Source: Deinandra increscens subsp. villosa (Eukaryota > Streptophyta > Magnoliopsida > Asterales > Asteraceae). Taken from it: a stretch of DNA of 64,000 nt. Of the stretch, positions 31,814 to 42,835 are shown piece after piece; within the stretch, counting starts at the first letter, position 1, and each line of letters starts with the position of its first letter. Made by a program: the position numbers and the translations under genes. The stretch is taken from NCBI GenBank assembly GCA_039602395.1, contig JBCNJP010000023.1, positions 32,223,061-32,287,060 on the forward strand, read 5' to 3'. A model generated the notes under the pieces. The model had not been told where the DNA came from. It worked only from the letters and a program-made list of their open reading frames with translations, and ran no database searches.

Positions 31814-33180
31814 AACTGGTTCAGTTGATCATTTTATTTTCTTTTTGTTTTTGTTACTGTTTTCCTTTGTTTTCTGCTTTTTAGGGGGAGATTTATATGA
31901 TAAATACAAAAATAGTGTGCTTTTCTGTATTGAAAAATGAAAAAGCATGAAAAATTGAAAAACCCAAAAACATAAAAAAAATGGAAAAATCAAAAATTGA
32001 GAAATGTGATCCAACCCCGTGAGAAATGATAGTACATCAGTGAATGTTACCAACCATGGATAAAATAGTGTGAAAAGCTGTAGGTTCTTGTATGTTTCAT
32101 TGAATGTGTCAATCAATATCTGATACTTGCCAGTATGATATAAACATAATGCTTGCTTGAAATCTGTGGTGTAACATAATTCTCGTGATTGAGTAATCTT
32201 GATAAAAGATGCAAAATGCAAAAATAGAATAAATAAGTGTTCTACTGTACGCATGCGTTCTTTTGAAAGATTTAAACTTGTTTAATTTTCTTTATTTTGT
32301 CAAACGATCGGACTTTCTCTGTGTATCGAAAGATCGACCTGATCGTTGTTCGTTTGATGTTCTGCTTTATTTTTCTTGGTGTTTCGTATAACTCATCAGA
32401 CTTCTCAGCGTGTACGGGAGTACCGACCTGATTGTTGTTGAGTTATACAATTTCAACTTATTTTTGCTTTCTTATTTTCCTAAACAATCGAACTTTCTCT
32501 GCGTATCGAAAGATCGACCTGATTGTTGTTTGTTTAGGGTTCTGCTTTCTTTTTGCATTAAACACTATGAACGACTTATATCTGTAAATATTCATGAATG
32601 AATAAAAGAAAAAGAAAAATCAAAAATATAATAAATCAGATTCTCAAATTACTTGAATTTGTGGGTACCACGATTTCTATGCTTGATAAATATACCTAAC
32701 TCATATCCAAAAAGTAGTAAAAATTGATTTGATTTGACTGAAAGAAACATGAAAATATTGTATTCGTGAACTGCTTGGCTTGCATCCTAAATAGATTGAA
32801 ATTGAAATGTGTTAAGTGCATCTCACTGGTATGATCTCACGTTGTGATCTTTCTCACTAAAATATAAATTATTGCGTTTAAATTTCTAGTTTCAGTTGTT
32901 GTGTTATTTCAGAAAATTCCAAAAAGATTTTTGGTGTGTTTTAGCATAAGTTTGAAAAATCAAAAAGATTTTGGTGTGTTTTGACATAAAATTTGATAAA
33001 AGTCAAAAAGATTTTCATTCTGCGTTATTTTAGATCAACTGAATTTAGAAATTGAAAATTTTGTTGAATGAACCACAACCGACGCTTACATCAGCTCATC
33101 TATATCAAAATGTGAAATTTTTCAAAATTTTTGAGGGGTTTGCGGTAAAAAGTGGAAAATCTGAAAATGTTGAGGGGTTG
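31814..33180 (+). other. Element C 3' noncoding region
   Basis: No coding signal. It contains an internal polypurine tract TTAGGGGGAGA (31881-31891), the hairpin array (listed separately) and AT-rich stretches repeating CAAAAAGATTTT(T)GGTGTGTTTT, the same phrase found downstream of the arrays in A and F. Confidence 0.7.
32299..32538 (+). other. Triple structured stem-loop array (element C)
   Basis: Hairpin 1 is 32299-32358 (GTCAAACGA with TCGTTTGAT, closing G-U, loop GAAA). Hairpin 2 is 32386-32448 (GTATAACTCA/TGAGTTATAC, loop GGGA). Hairpin 3 is 32479-32538 with outer stem CCTAAACA/TGTTTAGG, wholly different from the GTTAAATC/GATTTAAC of A yet fully paired, and loop GAAA. In hairpin 2 the middle stem reads ATCAG/CTGAT, which pairs the base that is bulged in A. 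Confidence 0.82.
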
Positions 33181-33189
33181 AAATGGAAA

Positions 33190-33300
33190 TTTGGTTTTGG
33201 TAGGCACTTACCAAATGGTTCAGTGGGTGGTACGCCCCGTACCAAATGGTACGCTGGGCCGAACCATCTGGGGTATAAATGAGGGATTTCTGGTACGTTT
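33190..33300 (+). promoter_or_regulatory. Internal promoter-like module upstream of element C ORF3
   Basis: Repeated GGTACGCC, ACCAAATGGTACGCTGGG and CCGAACCATCTGG motifs lead directly to a TATA box TATAAAT at 33274-33280. This is the same order as in the U3 of C's own LTR (GGTACG motifs, then TATAAATAG). It lies about 670 bp before the ORF3 ATG. A separate promoter for ORF3 is inferred. Confidence 0.5.
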
Positions 33301-33419
33301 TCAGTATTTCATACGTACCATCTCCGAACCACTTTAAAAAACCCTAAATCGTCTCTGTTAGTTTTTCTTTGATTTCTCATCGTATAACCAACCTCTGCTC
33401 GAGATTTTTGTTGCTACAG

Positions 33420-33948
33420 GTAGGTATGAGCATGGCACATCTTCTCATGGTCGTGATTTTGAATTTCAATATCTTAATCGTCTGATTTGTGGAGTCAAAG
33501 TTTCGGTTATTTCGCGAAAACGGAGTTGGTTCAGTGGGTTAACAAGTGTCGCAATTCGTTTTGAACACAGATTCTTAGTCGGTTTTTGTTGTAGTTTAAA
33601 ACCTCTTTGGCCGATTTCAAAACAAAATTGATTTAGGGCGTCAAAATTGAATATGACCTCTCCACTGTCTGTTTATCCGCCGTACCATATGGTACGCGCG
33701 TACCAAATTTGGTTCGTGCAAATTATGGTACGCATATGGTACGTTGGACATTTTGGTACGTGGTCAACATTTTTGATACGTCCGGACCAAATTGGTCCGC
33801 ATGACCAATGTGGTACGTGATTGGTACGCCGACTAGGTTTTTGGTCAACGTTGAATGTTTGAGCGTTTCACTTCGAATTAGAGTCAACCATCAGTGTTTT
33901 TGATTTGTAATTACAAATTTAACATTATTTGTTTTTATGATTTTTCAG
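33420..33948 (+). other. Candidate intron in the 5' leader of element C ORF3
   Basis: CAG|GTAGGTATG at 33417-33428 is a strong donor. A pyrimidine-rich tract followed by TTTTTCAG|AA ends at 33948, two bases before ATG 33951. The 529-bp interval contains another TGGTACG motif array (about 33680-33840). The predicted leader exon would start just downstream of the TATA box at 33274. Confidence 0.5.
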
Positions 33949-33950
33949 AA

Positions 33951-35781
33951 ATGGTTGTTGAATTACCATCTAACAAGGAGCATAATATTTGTGCACATTT
34001 GGGAGCCTCGAACAAGTGGATTTCTCATTTTCTAGGAATTTTCGAGTTTATGCAACGTTCGAGAATTCACTATGCAGCCACACATGAGTGTACGCCTTAT
34101 AAAGAGATTCTCAATGAACGATCAAGTTGATTGTTCGGGTGTTCCGCCGGTGATCAGATCAAGAGTGAATGAGACAAATATTGTCGTTTCAGAAGAAGAT
34201 GTTCGTCGAGTATTACGTTTCAATGATGATCCTAATTTTCCTATTATCTTTGATGAAGCGGATTTGGTGGGTCTTCTTCGACGAATTAAATATGATGGGA
34301 ATATTTCTGCTTCCTGGTTAGTCAAAGCTAATCTTTCACCGCCATACAAGTACCTCATGCATGTGATAATCAGGTGTTTTGAGAATAGACTCAAAGGCCA
34401 TGAAGAGTTCGATATGAAACTGTTACCATTCTTTGCTGCTTTGGTGTTAAACAAAAAATTTAATTTTTCTGGATGGCTGCTTGCGTATATGAAGGAGAAC
34501 ATCTTGGTCAAGCAAAAGAAGAGTATAATGTATCCTAAACACATGAATCAGGTTGCAGTTGGTAAGATACCGGTTTATCAAAAGCACAAAGGAGATAATA
34601 TACCTCCACCAGTTAAACGTTTAATTGGTCATCTTGCAAGACCAGATTATGTGGCTCCTGAAGATGGTTCACCTCATCATGCTGATAGCTCAAACGATGA
34701 ATTGGAATATGATAGACATGGTAATCCAATTAAAGATGATGCTGATCAAGATGAAGATGAACCTGTAAATCAAGCACCAAATGTACAACAACCTGTAGTA
34801 CAAGAACAAGAACCTATGTAGCAACAACATCCAGAGAAAGTTGTTCAGGAGGCTGTTAATGAATCTGAAGCTGTTAATGTTCAGGATGATGAAATGATTG
34901 ATGATGCTGATGTTTCTGGTGATGATGTTAGTGAGAGTTTGTATGATACTGAATCAGATTCTGATGATTACACTTCCATTACTTTTAATGCCAGAAATGT
35001 GTCTGTCCGCAAGGGGTCTAAACAACATATTGAATACTTGAAGTCGAAAAATTTGGATACTACAAAGTATGGAATTCAAGCAAAACAGACTGAAGAAAGA
35101 GATGATCCGTCGTATACTCTTGCTATGGAGGAGCCTGTTAGAAAGACAACAACTACTGAAAAAGGAAAAGCTCCAATGGTGTTCACTGGCAAACATGTTA
35201 AACACATAGCTAAGCGAAACATGATAGTGAAAAAGGGTTCATTCCTTGCTGATGCCAGGAAAGTAGGTAGCAGTCCACCTAGCAAGAAGCAAAAAGTGAC
35301 AAATCAGTCTTCAATTCCAGATCAACCAACCACAAAATCTGCTAATGTTCAAAGTTCCAGTATTCCACCTGTTAGAAAGCTGATTATAAGAAAGCCTTCT
35401 ATTTTTGCTTTTGCATCAACTACTGCTGCTTCTACAACATCCACAATTTCGTCTGCTGATTTGAAACTTGCTCTTCATCAGACTAGACTTGATGAAATAG
35501 AGTCTATCAATCGACAGCAATCTAATGAAATTACAGGTTTGAAGAATTTGGTTAAGGAGTTGGTTTCTCAAGATCAGGCAAAAGATCGTGAGATTGCCAG
35601 ATTACAATCTCGGGATAAGGAAAAGGGTCATGAGATTCCTAAATTACAACAACTTTCTCTTTCTCTGGGTGAGCAGTTAAATCTTTTGCTCCAAGCCTTA
35701 CCTCCTCAGGGAGAGAGAAGACCAAATCCTGAGGAAAGTTGTCGAGAAGATGATGATGTTTTAAAATATTTGAATGAGGGT
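33951..35781 (+). pseudogene. Element C ORF3 (env-position protein), part 1
   Basis: The ATG at 33951 opens MVVELPSNKEHNICAHLGAS. A frameshift near 34110-34130 moves the frame to the open segment that continues to 34821, and a TAG (34819-34821) separates it from 34822-35781, which is in the same frame. The first ~250 residues look like a globular domain (VRRVLRFNDDPNFP, KANLSPPYKYLMHVIIRC, FFAALVLNKKFNFSGW) comparable in layout to the N terminus of E ORF3 (VRKLLKL ... FYTVVKSENFNFSKL). Acidic, Ser/Pro-rich and coiled-coil sequence follows. I see no signal peptide or clear membrane segment. Function is unknown; its position is that of the Sirevirus env-like ORF. It is cut at 35781 by element E. 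Confidence 0.72.
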
Positions 35782-36467
35782 TGTAGGATCGTTAATAGTT
35801 AGAGTTAAACTAAAACAAAGCCCTTTACTTTCAAATATAACCCTGCGGAATTAAAGTTATATTTCACTTTACTCAAGCAATATTAAGTTCTTGTGTATAA
35901 TGTAAAAGCTTGATTTGCAGAAATATAGTAACAACAAAATATCAAATACTCGGCACTATTTGCATTAACTCGAAGCTACACTATTACAAGTTGTTCAAGA
36001 ACTGATAACAACAATGATAATTGTGATGTAAACTAGAGCTAACTAAGCTATATATAGCGCTGATGAGATCAATGACAGCCATTGATCTCATGCGATCTAA
36101 TCTAGACCGTAAACTAAAAAGTCAAATACAAACTACCAAAGAATAAACATCGGCAATTGGAATATCTTGCGTGTTTGCAGCAACATACTACTTTAGGAGA
36201 GCGGCTTGAATCAGATATAGAAGCATACGAGAAGCTTTTGCAGGATTGGACTTGCTGAAAAGACATCTCAGGAAAAGTCCGGTTGAACTCATTATCTGGT
36301 GGATAATCGAGTTCACCCGGAATATTCGCTAAAGGACAGAACTGCTTCTTTCCGCTTGAACTGCCAGTTCCGCTTGAAGTGAGAATTCCGCTTCAACTTC
36401 AACTTCAGCCGGAACTATACAAAATTGGCATTCAGCCGAAAATCTTCCAAGCGCAATATTCCTTACA
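35782..36467 (-). repeat. Element E 3' LTR
   Basis: 686 bp, plus-strand TGTAGGATCG to TTCCTTACA. CTATATATAG near 36050-36059 is the probable TATA box. TTCCGCTTGAA/CCGGTTGAAC motifs repeat around 36270-36410. The polypurine complement ATCTCCCCCTAAG follows at 36468. Confidence 0.93.
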
Positions 36468-36550
36468 ATCTCCCCCTAAGCTGATGCTGTCAAATTCCAA
36501 TGTTTATCTTCAAAAATTGACTTGTACCCAAAAATTTTCTTCTCCTTGAC

Positions 36551-36753
36551 CTACTTGTCCGTGGTTCTGATGTTGGCATCAAGGTCCTGAGACAACTCTT
36601 TTGAGTTTGTTTTGGTCACCTTCACATGTTTGAACGATTCCCAATCCATTTCGCTCCATTCTTCTTGAATAGAAATGGACTCATGAATTGCGAAGGTGCC
36701 ATCAGCTCTGTGAACATAAAATAGCTTCTCCTCCTCTTCCCAAATGATAAACT
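36551..36753 (-). pseudogene. Element E ORF3 downstream remnant in another frame
   Basis: Just after the ORF3 stop, a shifted minus-strand frame reads FIIWEEEEKLFYVHRADGTF and continues open to TAG at 36551-36553. The Trp/acidic/Tyr pattern resembles the end of C ORF3 (WWYYDENTREAVVVI ... FYDPMW). The 973-codon ORF3 may therefore be a frameshift-truncated version of a protein about 65 residues longer. Confidence 0.5.
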
Positions 36754-39675
36754 TTATTTCACTACAGGCACTTCATCTTCTTCTTCTGCTGAATCATCAT
36801 CTAAGCTGCTTCTGTAAAACACTCCACATTCTAGCACAGTGGGCTCAATGACAAGCCTCAACATGTGCTCAGCTCTTGAGGGATTCAAAATTTCTCGAAG
36901 CTTCAGAATGATGTCTGTCATTTGCAGCAAAGTAAGATGTGTAGTGACCTTATGAACGTTTACCACTTGAGTTGTGCCACTTGCCATTGTGAAAGTGAAA
37001 TCAAAGGTGGCTTCATCCACTGTCCAACCCACAATTTGTCTCTTTCTGGGTGGAGCTTTTCTCTTACGCCTTTGATCTCTTTTGTTCTTTGCATGCATCA
37101 GTTTCCTTTTTCTTACCAACCTTTCTTCGTCAGAATCAATTGTAGATTCTGGCACAACAGGTCTCTTGCCTTTGTCAGATGAAGAAGGGCCAGTTTGGGC
37201 TACAGTAGGTTTGGTGATGGTGGTAGAAGGTTCATTGATAGTGAGTGGAGGTAGGGAAGTTTGTGTTTGTGGTCTATTAGCTTCTGGTGTAGGGCTTGAA
37301 GGTGGAGTAGGTGGGAAGATATCATAGAAATCCATGGTAAGTGGAGGCTTTTTCTTGAGGGGAGCAATGGGAGTAAAATTATCTGTTCTGTACTTGGGAT
37401 TGGCAAGTTTGGTGGCAATTTTCTTGGAGATGGAGGGAGGTTTGTAGGGTGTGATGGCAAGTGACTGTAAGATAGATGGAATTGTTGTGGTCATTGGGTT
37501 TGGGTTATAAGTGAAAGAAGGTGGAGGTTGTACATCTGCAATGTAAGAAAGTTCAGGTTTAACATTTATAGTTGTTGTACCTGAGATGAGCTCTGATGGT
37601 GAGGGCATCACCAAGTTAGGATTGACAACAACAATTTCTCCTTTAAGCTCATGAAAAATTGAATCTATCAAGCTGCAAAGTCCCCTAACTTGCATCCGAG
37701 CTACCTCTTCCTCTGTCTTCAGATTTCTGACCACAAGTGCCTTTTGTATCTTTTTCAGTAGGATGTAATTCTCATCATTCTTTGTCAACCTGGTAGGCAA
37801 TTGAGAAGCAATCGAAATCAACCTCTGCCTATCAGTTTCAGTCACTGCTTCCAGATCATAATCCTTTAATCTCCAGTTGAAAGACCTACTCTTTGCCTCT
37901 TCAAGTAAGTTCTCAAATACACTGTTTTGCATATACAGATCATATTCCTCTTGTAGTTCTTTGTCAAGCCTCTCATCCTTTGCTGCCCTTTTGGTATCTT
38001 CTACCATCTTCACTATAGCCTCAGCTTCAGGAGTTCGAGTCACCTGTTGAATAGTTTTAGCAATGTCAGCTTGAACAGGTTCTTCAGTTTGAATTGGCTC
38101 AGTGCTCCTTAAAGCTATCAGAGTTGCTGCTATATCCCCTGCTCCTTCACTTCCTTGCTCTTCCGGTTGAACTTCCGGTTGAACACTCAGCTCAGCTACC
38201 ACTTGATCTTCCGGTTGAAGTTCCGGTTGAACTTCCGCTTGAACAAGAATTTGACCTTCAGTCACCACCGGAGGTTGGGTGACTTCAGGTTCTTTGTCAG
38301 CAATCTCCAGCACCTCCTTGCCTTCTTCTTCACCTATCGAGTTTTCGTCTCCCCCTTCAATCATTGTAGCAACTGCAACAGTTGTAGTGCTTTCTTCAAC
38401 ATCAAATGCTGCCTTGCTGGTGGAGGCAATATTTCCTACCACTTGATCACTGGCTCTTTCAGCCGGAAAAATGACATCTTTGAGGAGTGTCGTGATCATG
38501 TTGATGTGCTCAGGGAGAGCACCAGCAATCAGCATAGATGACTGTACAAGCTCGGTGAGGTTGGGGTCCTCAAAAGGAGAAATAGCAATCAGTTGACTGC
38601 ATTTCATGTTCACCCAACTTTCTTCAATAGAGAAGGGGTTGACACCAATTCTTTCACAGGCTGTGGCTCTAACTTCAGCCGGTATCCTTTCAACTTCTTC
38701 AATTTCAGTAATAACAGGCCTTGAGGGAGCTTTCCTCTTTTTGGATTGAAAAGTGTTGATAGTAGAGGAAGCTGGGGCAGATGTGGGATCAGAGGCTATT
38801 AGGTCTATAGCTCTATCATCTTGAGCTTGGGGCTCAGTTGCTGCTACAGTTTCAGGTTGAACCCCTGCAGTAGCAGGTTCATCTGGAAACTGCCTTGGAA
38901 TTGGTAAGGGATAGTCAGTGTCCCTTCCAAGAAATGCAGACTTGTTTAAAGCAAGGTTTGAAAAAGTTTTCTCATTAAGAAGTTTTTGGTGCAAAATTGT
39001 ACCAAGCCAAACAATTTGAGGGTACTCTTCTTTGAGAATGTAAGTTAAAAATCTGGGGTACAGGTAGATATATTCAGGTTGGACATTTGATTTTAGGGCT
39101 TGAAAAATGAGTTTAGAAAAATTAAAGTTTTCACTTTTTACCACAGTATAGAAGGCAGAGGCCTGTTCACTGGCCAGTTCGTCAAATCCACCCTTCTTTG
39201 GAGACAGGCACACCAAAATTGTGTGAGCCAAAAACCTCGATTTGTATGGTAACTGCCCCTTCTTGATGGTTTTGCTCTGCAGGGAACCACCATATCCAAG
39301 ATCTCTAAACAAACGGAGATATTTCTTGTGATTGATCACTTCATATCCACCTTCATCCCTTAACTTCAACAATTTCCGCACCTTTGCTTCATTAATGTCC
39401 ACTTCTTTCCCCTGAACAGTTGACACAGTTTTGTCACTATCATTTTCGCCTTCGGTAACCCTAGCATGAAACCAAAAGTCTTCCATCACTTCTTCGAAAA
39501 TTTCGGCTTCAACAGTGAGCACATGATGAAGATGAGATCTTTTGATGAAGTCTATCATGCCGTTGTAGATATCAGTTTTGCTTGGTGGTTCTAGGTACGC
39601 CACCAGGTTATGCTCTACAAGGAACTTGGAATCACCGATTGGCTTCTTGCCACTCGCCTTTGCTTTGGGAGCCAT
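36754..39675 (-). CDS. Element E ORF3, 973-residue env-position protein
   Basis: A single open frame from ATG 39675 to the stop at 36754-36756. N terminus is basic (MAPKAKASGKKP). Residues about 20-280 form a probable globular domain with KSRFLAHTILVCLSPKKGG and ENFNFSKLIFQALKSN, similar in layout to C ORF3. Residues about 290-600 are low complexity; a QPEVQPE/QPELQPE repeat near 477-508 is encoded by copies of the LTR motif TTCCGGTTGAA. Proline/serine-rich sequence follows, then a strongly basic stretch at about 850-880 (RKRKLMHAKNKRDQRRKRK), possibly nuclear-localising or nucleic-acid-binding. No signal peptide or transmembrane helix is evident, so envelope function is doubtful. This is the longest intact frame in the window. 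Confidence 0.8.
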   Translation of the reverse strand: MAPKAKASGKKPIGDSKFLVEHNLVAYLEPPSKTDIYNGMIDFIKRSHLHHVLTVEAEIFEEVMEDFWFHARVTEGENDSDKTVSTVQGKEVDINEAKVRKLLKLRDEGGYEVINHKKYLRLFRDLGYGGSLQSKTIKKGQLPYKSRFLAHTILVCLSPKKGGFDELASEQASAFYTVVKSENFNFSKLIFQALKSNVQPEYIYLYPRFLTYILKEEYPQIVWLGTILHQKLLNEKTFSNLALNKSAFLGRDTDYPLPIPRQFPDEPATAGVQPETVAATEPQAQDDRAIDLIASDPTSAPASSTINTFQSKKRKAPSRPVITEIEEVERIPAEVRATACERIGVNPFSIEESWVNMKCSQLIAISPFEDPNLTELVQSSMLIAGALPEHINMITTLLKDVIFPAERASDQVVGNIASTSKAAFDVEESTTTVAVATMIEGGDENSIGEEEGKEVLEIADKEPEVTQPPVVTEGQILVQAEVQPELQPEDQVVAELSVQPEVQPEEQGSEGAGDIAATLIALRSTEPIQTEEPVQADIAKTIQQVTRTPEAEAIVKMVEDTKRAAKDERLDKELQEEYDLYMQNSVFENLLEEAKSRSFNWRLKDYDLEAVTETDRQRLISIASQLPTRLTKNDENYILLKKIQKALVVRNLKTEEEVARMQVRGLCSLIDSIFHELKGEIVVVNPNLVMPSPSELISGTTTINVKPELSYIADVQPPPSFTYNPNPMTTTIPSILQSLAITPYKPPSISKKIATKLANPKYRTDNFTPIAPLKKKPPLTMDFYDIFPPTPPSSPTPEANRPQTQTSLPPLTINEPSTTITKPTVAQTGPSSSDKGKRPVVPESTIDSDEERLVRKRKLMHAKNKRDQRRKRKAPPRKRQIVGWTVDEATFDFTFTMASGTTQVVNVHKVTTHLTLLQMTDIILKLREILNPSRAEHMLRLVIEPTVLECGVFYRSSLDDDSAEEEDEVPVVK

Positions 39676-40421
39676 TGTTGATATAGGTTTGGAGAGTATT
39701 GACGGTTAATCGGAAAGTTTATCGGAGAGGGTTTGAGAGAAATTTGGGAGTAATTTCTGAGTGGGGTTGAGAGAAATGGGGAAAATGACGGTAAATTAGG
39801 GCTTTTTACCTTTTCGGTGATGACGTGGACGAGAGAGAATTGAAACAGACGGTTCAGTAACTGATGGGACAGATGCTTTATGGGTTATACGGTACAACAG
39901 GTTAAAGCATGTCTTTATCCAAAAGTAAATTTACTGAAACCTCAGATTTTAAACATAATGGGTAAATAAATGTATATCCGCTTAGAAAATTGTGCCTTCC
40001 GGGTAATTAAATGAGACTTTGACTTTGTTGACCCGGAAGTTCAGGCGGAACCCATTTTCTCCTTTATTTTAAAAACTAAAATTCTTCCGTCTGAACATCA
40101 AGCGGACAAATTTTCCGCTTGAAAGAATTGTTTTCAAAATAAATTTCCACATCATATTTAAAGCATTTTTCCGGTTGAAGTTCACCCGGGGAATTTCAAA
40201 AGTTGTTTTCTCAGGTTGTACCTGAACTTGAACCGGAAATCCAAAACACATGATTTTTTTGAAAATTTATGTTAATTATCCATAGTTTTAACAACAGTTA
40301 CTGACTATGAACTGAAATGTTGTCTAATTAACACTAGAGATTTTCATTTTCTTTTTCTTTTTGTATCAAGAGACGGGCTCTTGAGCACATGCCTCTCTTT
40401 TATTAAAAATTGTGAAAAGTC
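39676..40421 (-). other. Element E spacer between RNase H and ORF3, rich in CCGGTTGAA motifs
   Basis: Noncoding. About ten copies of (T)TCCGGTTGAA or TTCCGCTTGAA in both orientations lie at 40005-40250, 330-570 bp before the ORF3 start. Minus-strand CGTATAACCCATAAAG near 39880-39895 is a weak TATA-like candidate. This echoes the arrangement seen before ORF3 in element C. Confidence 0.55.
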
Positions 40422-42761
40422 TTATTCAAAGTTCATCATCCCAATGGCTGTGATGAGGTAGAAAAATCTTGCCTCATGAAAGGATTTTGTAAACAGATCT
40501 GCCAATTGATGATCAGTGTGAACTTTGAATAGTTTGATTAAATGCTTTTCTGCACAATCTCTAATAAAATGATACCTTATGTCAATGTGTTTGGTCTTGG
40601 AGTGCTTCACTGGATTGTTGATGATTGAGATGGCACTGTTGTTGTCTGCAAGAATGGGAGTTTCCATGAATGTGATCCCATAGTATAGCATTTTATTTTG
40701 GATCCAAAGGACTTGGCTACAACGACTTTAAGCGGCAATATACTCAGCTTCTACAGTTGAAGTGGAAACACAAGTTTGCTTCTTGCATTGCCAAGAGACA
40801 AGTCTTTCTCATAGGAATTGACATCCACCTGAAGTTGATTTTTTAACAATGTCACAACCAGCATAATCACTGTCTGTGAATGCTCTGAAGGAGAAATCAG
40901 AGTTCTTGGGATACCACAAACCCAGTTTTGGTTGCCCCTTCAGATACTGAAAGATCCTCTTAACAGCTAGCATATGTGACTCCTTTGGTGAGGACTGATA
41001 TCTCGCACATAAGCAAACACTGAACATGATGTCAGGTCTGCTAGCAGTGAGATACATCAGTGAGCCTATCATAGATCTGTATAAGTGCACACCCACTGGC
41101 TTGCCACTTAAGTCATTGGTTAACTTGTGGGAAGTGGAGATGGGAGTTTTGGCACTTGAGCACGTTAGCATGTTAAATCTCTTCAGCATGTCTTGGATGT
41201 ACTTTTATTGGTTTAAAAAGATTCCATCTGCAGTTTGCTTCACTTGTATCCCTAAGAAGAATGTTAATTCTCCCATGGAGCTCATTTCAAATTTAGACTG
41301 CATCAAAGTTTCAAACTCCTTGCACAAGACAATATTAGAGGAACCAAAAATAATATCATCAACATAAATTTGTACCATCAACATATCATTACCAACAGTT
41401 TTAACAAAAAGTGTTTTGTCAATAGCCCCTCTCGTGTAGCCATTCTCTATAAGATAGTTAGAAAGAGTTTCATACCAGGTTCTAGGTGCTTGTTTGAGAC
41501 CATACAAAGCTTTGATTAGCTTGCACACCTTGTTAGGATGGTGAGGGTCTTCAAAACCATGAGGTTGGTTAACATATACTTCTTGTTCCAGGAGGCCATA
41601 CAAGAAAGCACTTTTGACATCCATTTGAAACACTTGGAAGTCTTTGAATGCAGCATAGGCTAAGAAGATTCTGATTGCTTCTAACCTGGCTACTGGTGCA
41701 AACACTTCATCGTAATCAATGCCTTCTTCCTGTACATAGCCTTACACAACCAATCTTACTTTGTTCTTTATGACAATTCCCCTATCATCTTTCCTGTTTC
41801 TGAAAACCCACTTTGTTCCAATTGGTTCTGCTCCATCAGGCAGATCTACCAATTCCCAAACCTTTTGCTTGTTGATCTGAAATAGTTCTTCCTGCATTGC
41901 CTCTACCTAGCTGTTGTCTTCCAAGGCATCTGCTACCTTCTTGGGTACTTCTTGAGACAAAAATGCAGCATACAAACAAATGTTTGCATTTGCAGATCTA
42001 CTTCTTGTCAACACAGTAGCTGAAGCTTCTCCAATAATATTTCCTGCTGGATGATCTCTATTGATTATTCTATCAAGAAACATAGGAAGTTCATGGCTTC
42101 TTCCATTTGAGGGTATGTTGAGCTGAGGAAGTCTGTGATCAAACTCAACAGTTTCAAATTGTGACACAGGATCTGAGACTCCAACTGATTCATGAGAATT
42201 GATGTCTGAATTGTAGGTCAGATGCTCTAAACTAAGCTCATTTGATGTGCTATCATTTGAATTTTCAGCTTCATTTGACCCTGATTCAGTATTCTCTTCA
42301 GTTTCTGAAATTGAGTTTTTCGGTTGAACTTGAACCGGAGAAACTGTTTCAGCCTGAACTTCGACCGGAACAATTTCTTCTTCAATTTGAATTATTTCAG
42401 TCAGTTTCTTGTCATTTCTTGGGAAGATAGGTTGAGAACTCATGGAAGAGAAAAAGATTGGTTTCTCATTTGCAGTTTGATTACTCTTCCAATGCTCATC
42501 AGCAGACCTATGAGAGTTTTGTTTCTGCACTAAAGAGCTCACAGGCTTATCAACAGTTATGTTGAAAGCAGTAGTTAGTGCATCAATATCAAATAACCAA
42601 CTAGGCTGAGACTTAAAATTGTTGGGAGATTTTTCATTGAAGGATACATTTATGGTTTCCTCAACAATCTTAGTTCTCTTGTTGTATACTCTATATGCTT
42701 TTGACACACCAGAGTACCCAACAAAATAACCTTCATCTGCTTTTTCAGCAAATTTGGGCAA
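40422..42761 (-). pseudogene. Element E Pol: integrase C-terminal part, RT, RNase H
   Basis: Minus strand. The integrase C-terminal region (PKFAEKADEGYFVGYSGVSK) and acidic linker are open from 42761 to 41907, ending at a TAG where copia RT normally has Trp (DNS-stop-VEAMQEE). RT has a TAA near 41742 and an open part 41705-41205 with FQMDVKSAFLYG, LYGLKQAPRTW and YVDD at 41366-41355. A TAA at about 41205 and a TGA at about 40811 interrupt the following MYLTASRPDIMF/TDSDYAGC section. RNase H (ADNNSAISI, KTKHIDIRYHFIRDC, HTDHQLADLFTK) is open 40691-40422. The wording is SIRE-like. Confidence 0.86.
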
Positions 42762-42835
42762 AGATTCATTGGTTATTAAGATAGTGACAGGATAGCCAAA
42801 TGGCTTAAAGAAGTAAATATTTGGCTTTCTTTTCT

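Noticed and set aside
32410..32601. Short frames across the hairpin arrays (also 6077-6322, 11152-11391, 58939-59160)
   Set aside because: The conserved feature is base pairing; frames differ between elements and contain no known domain.
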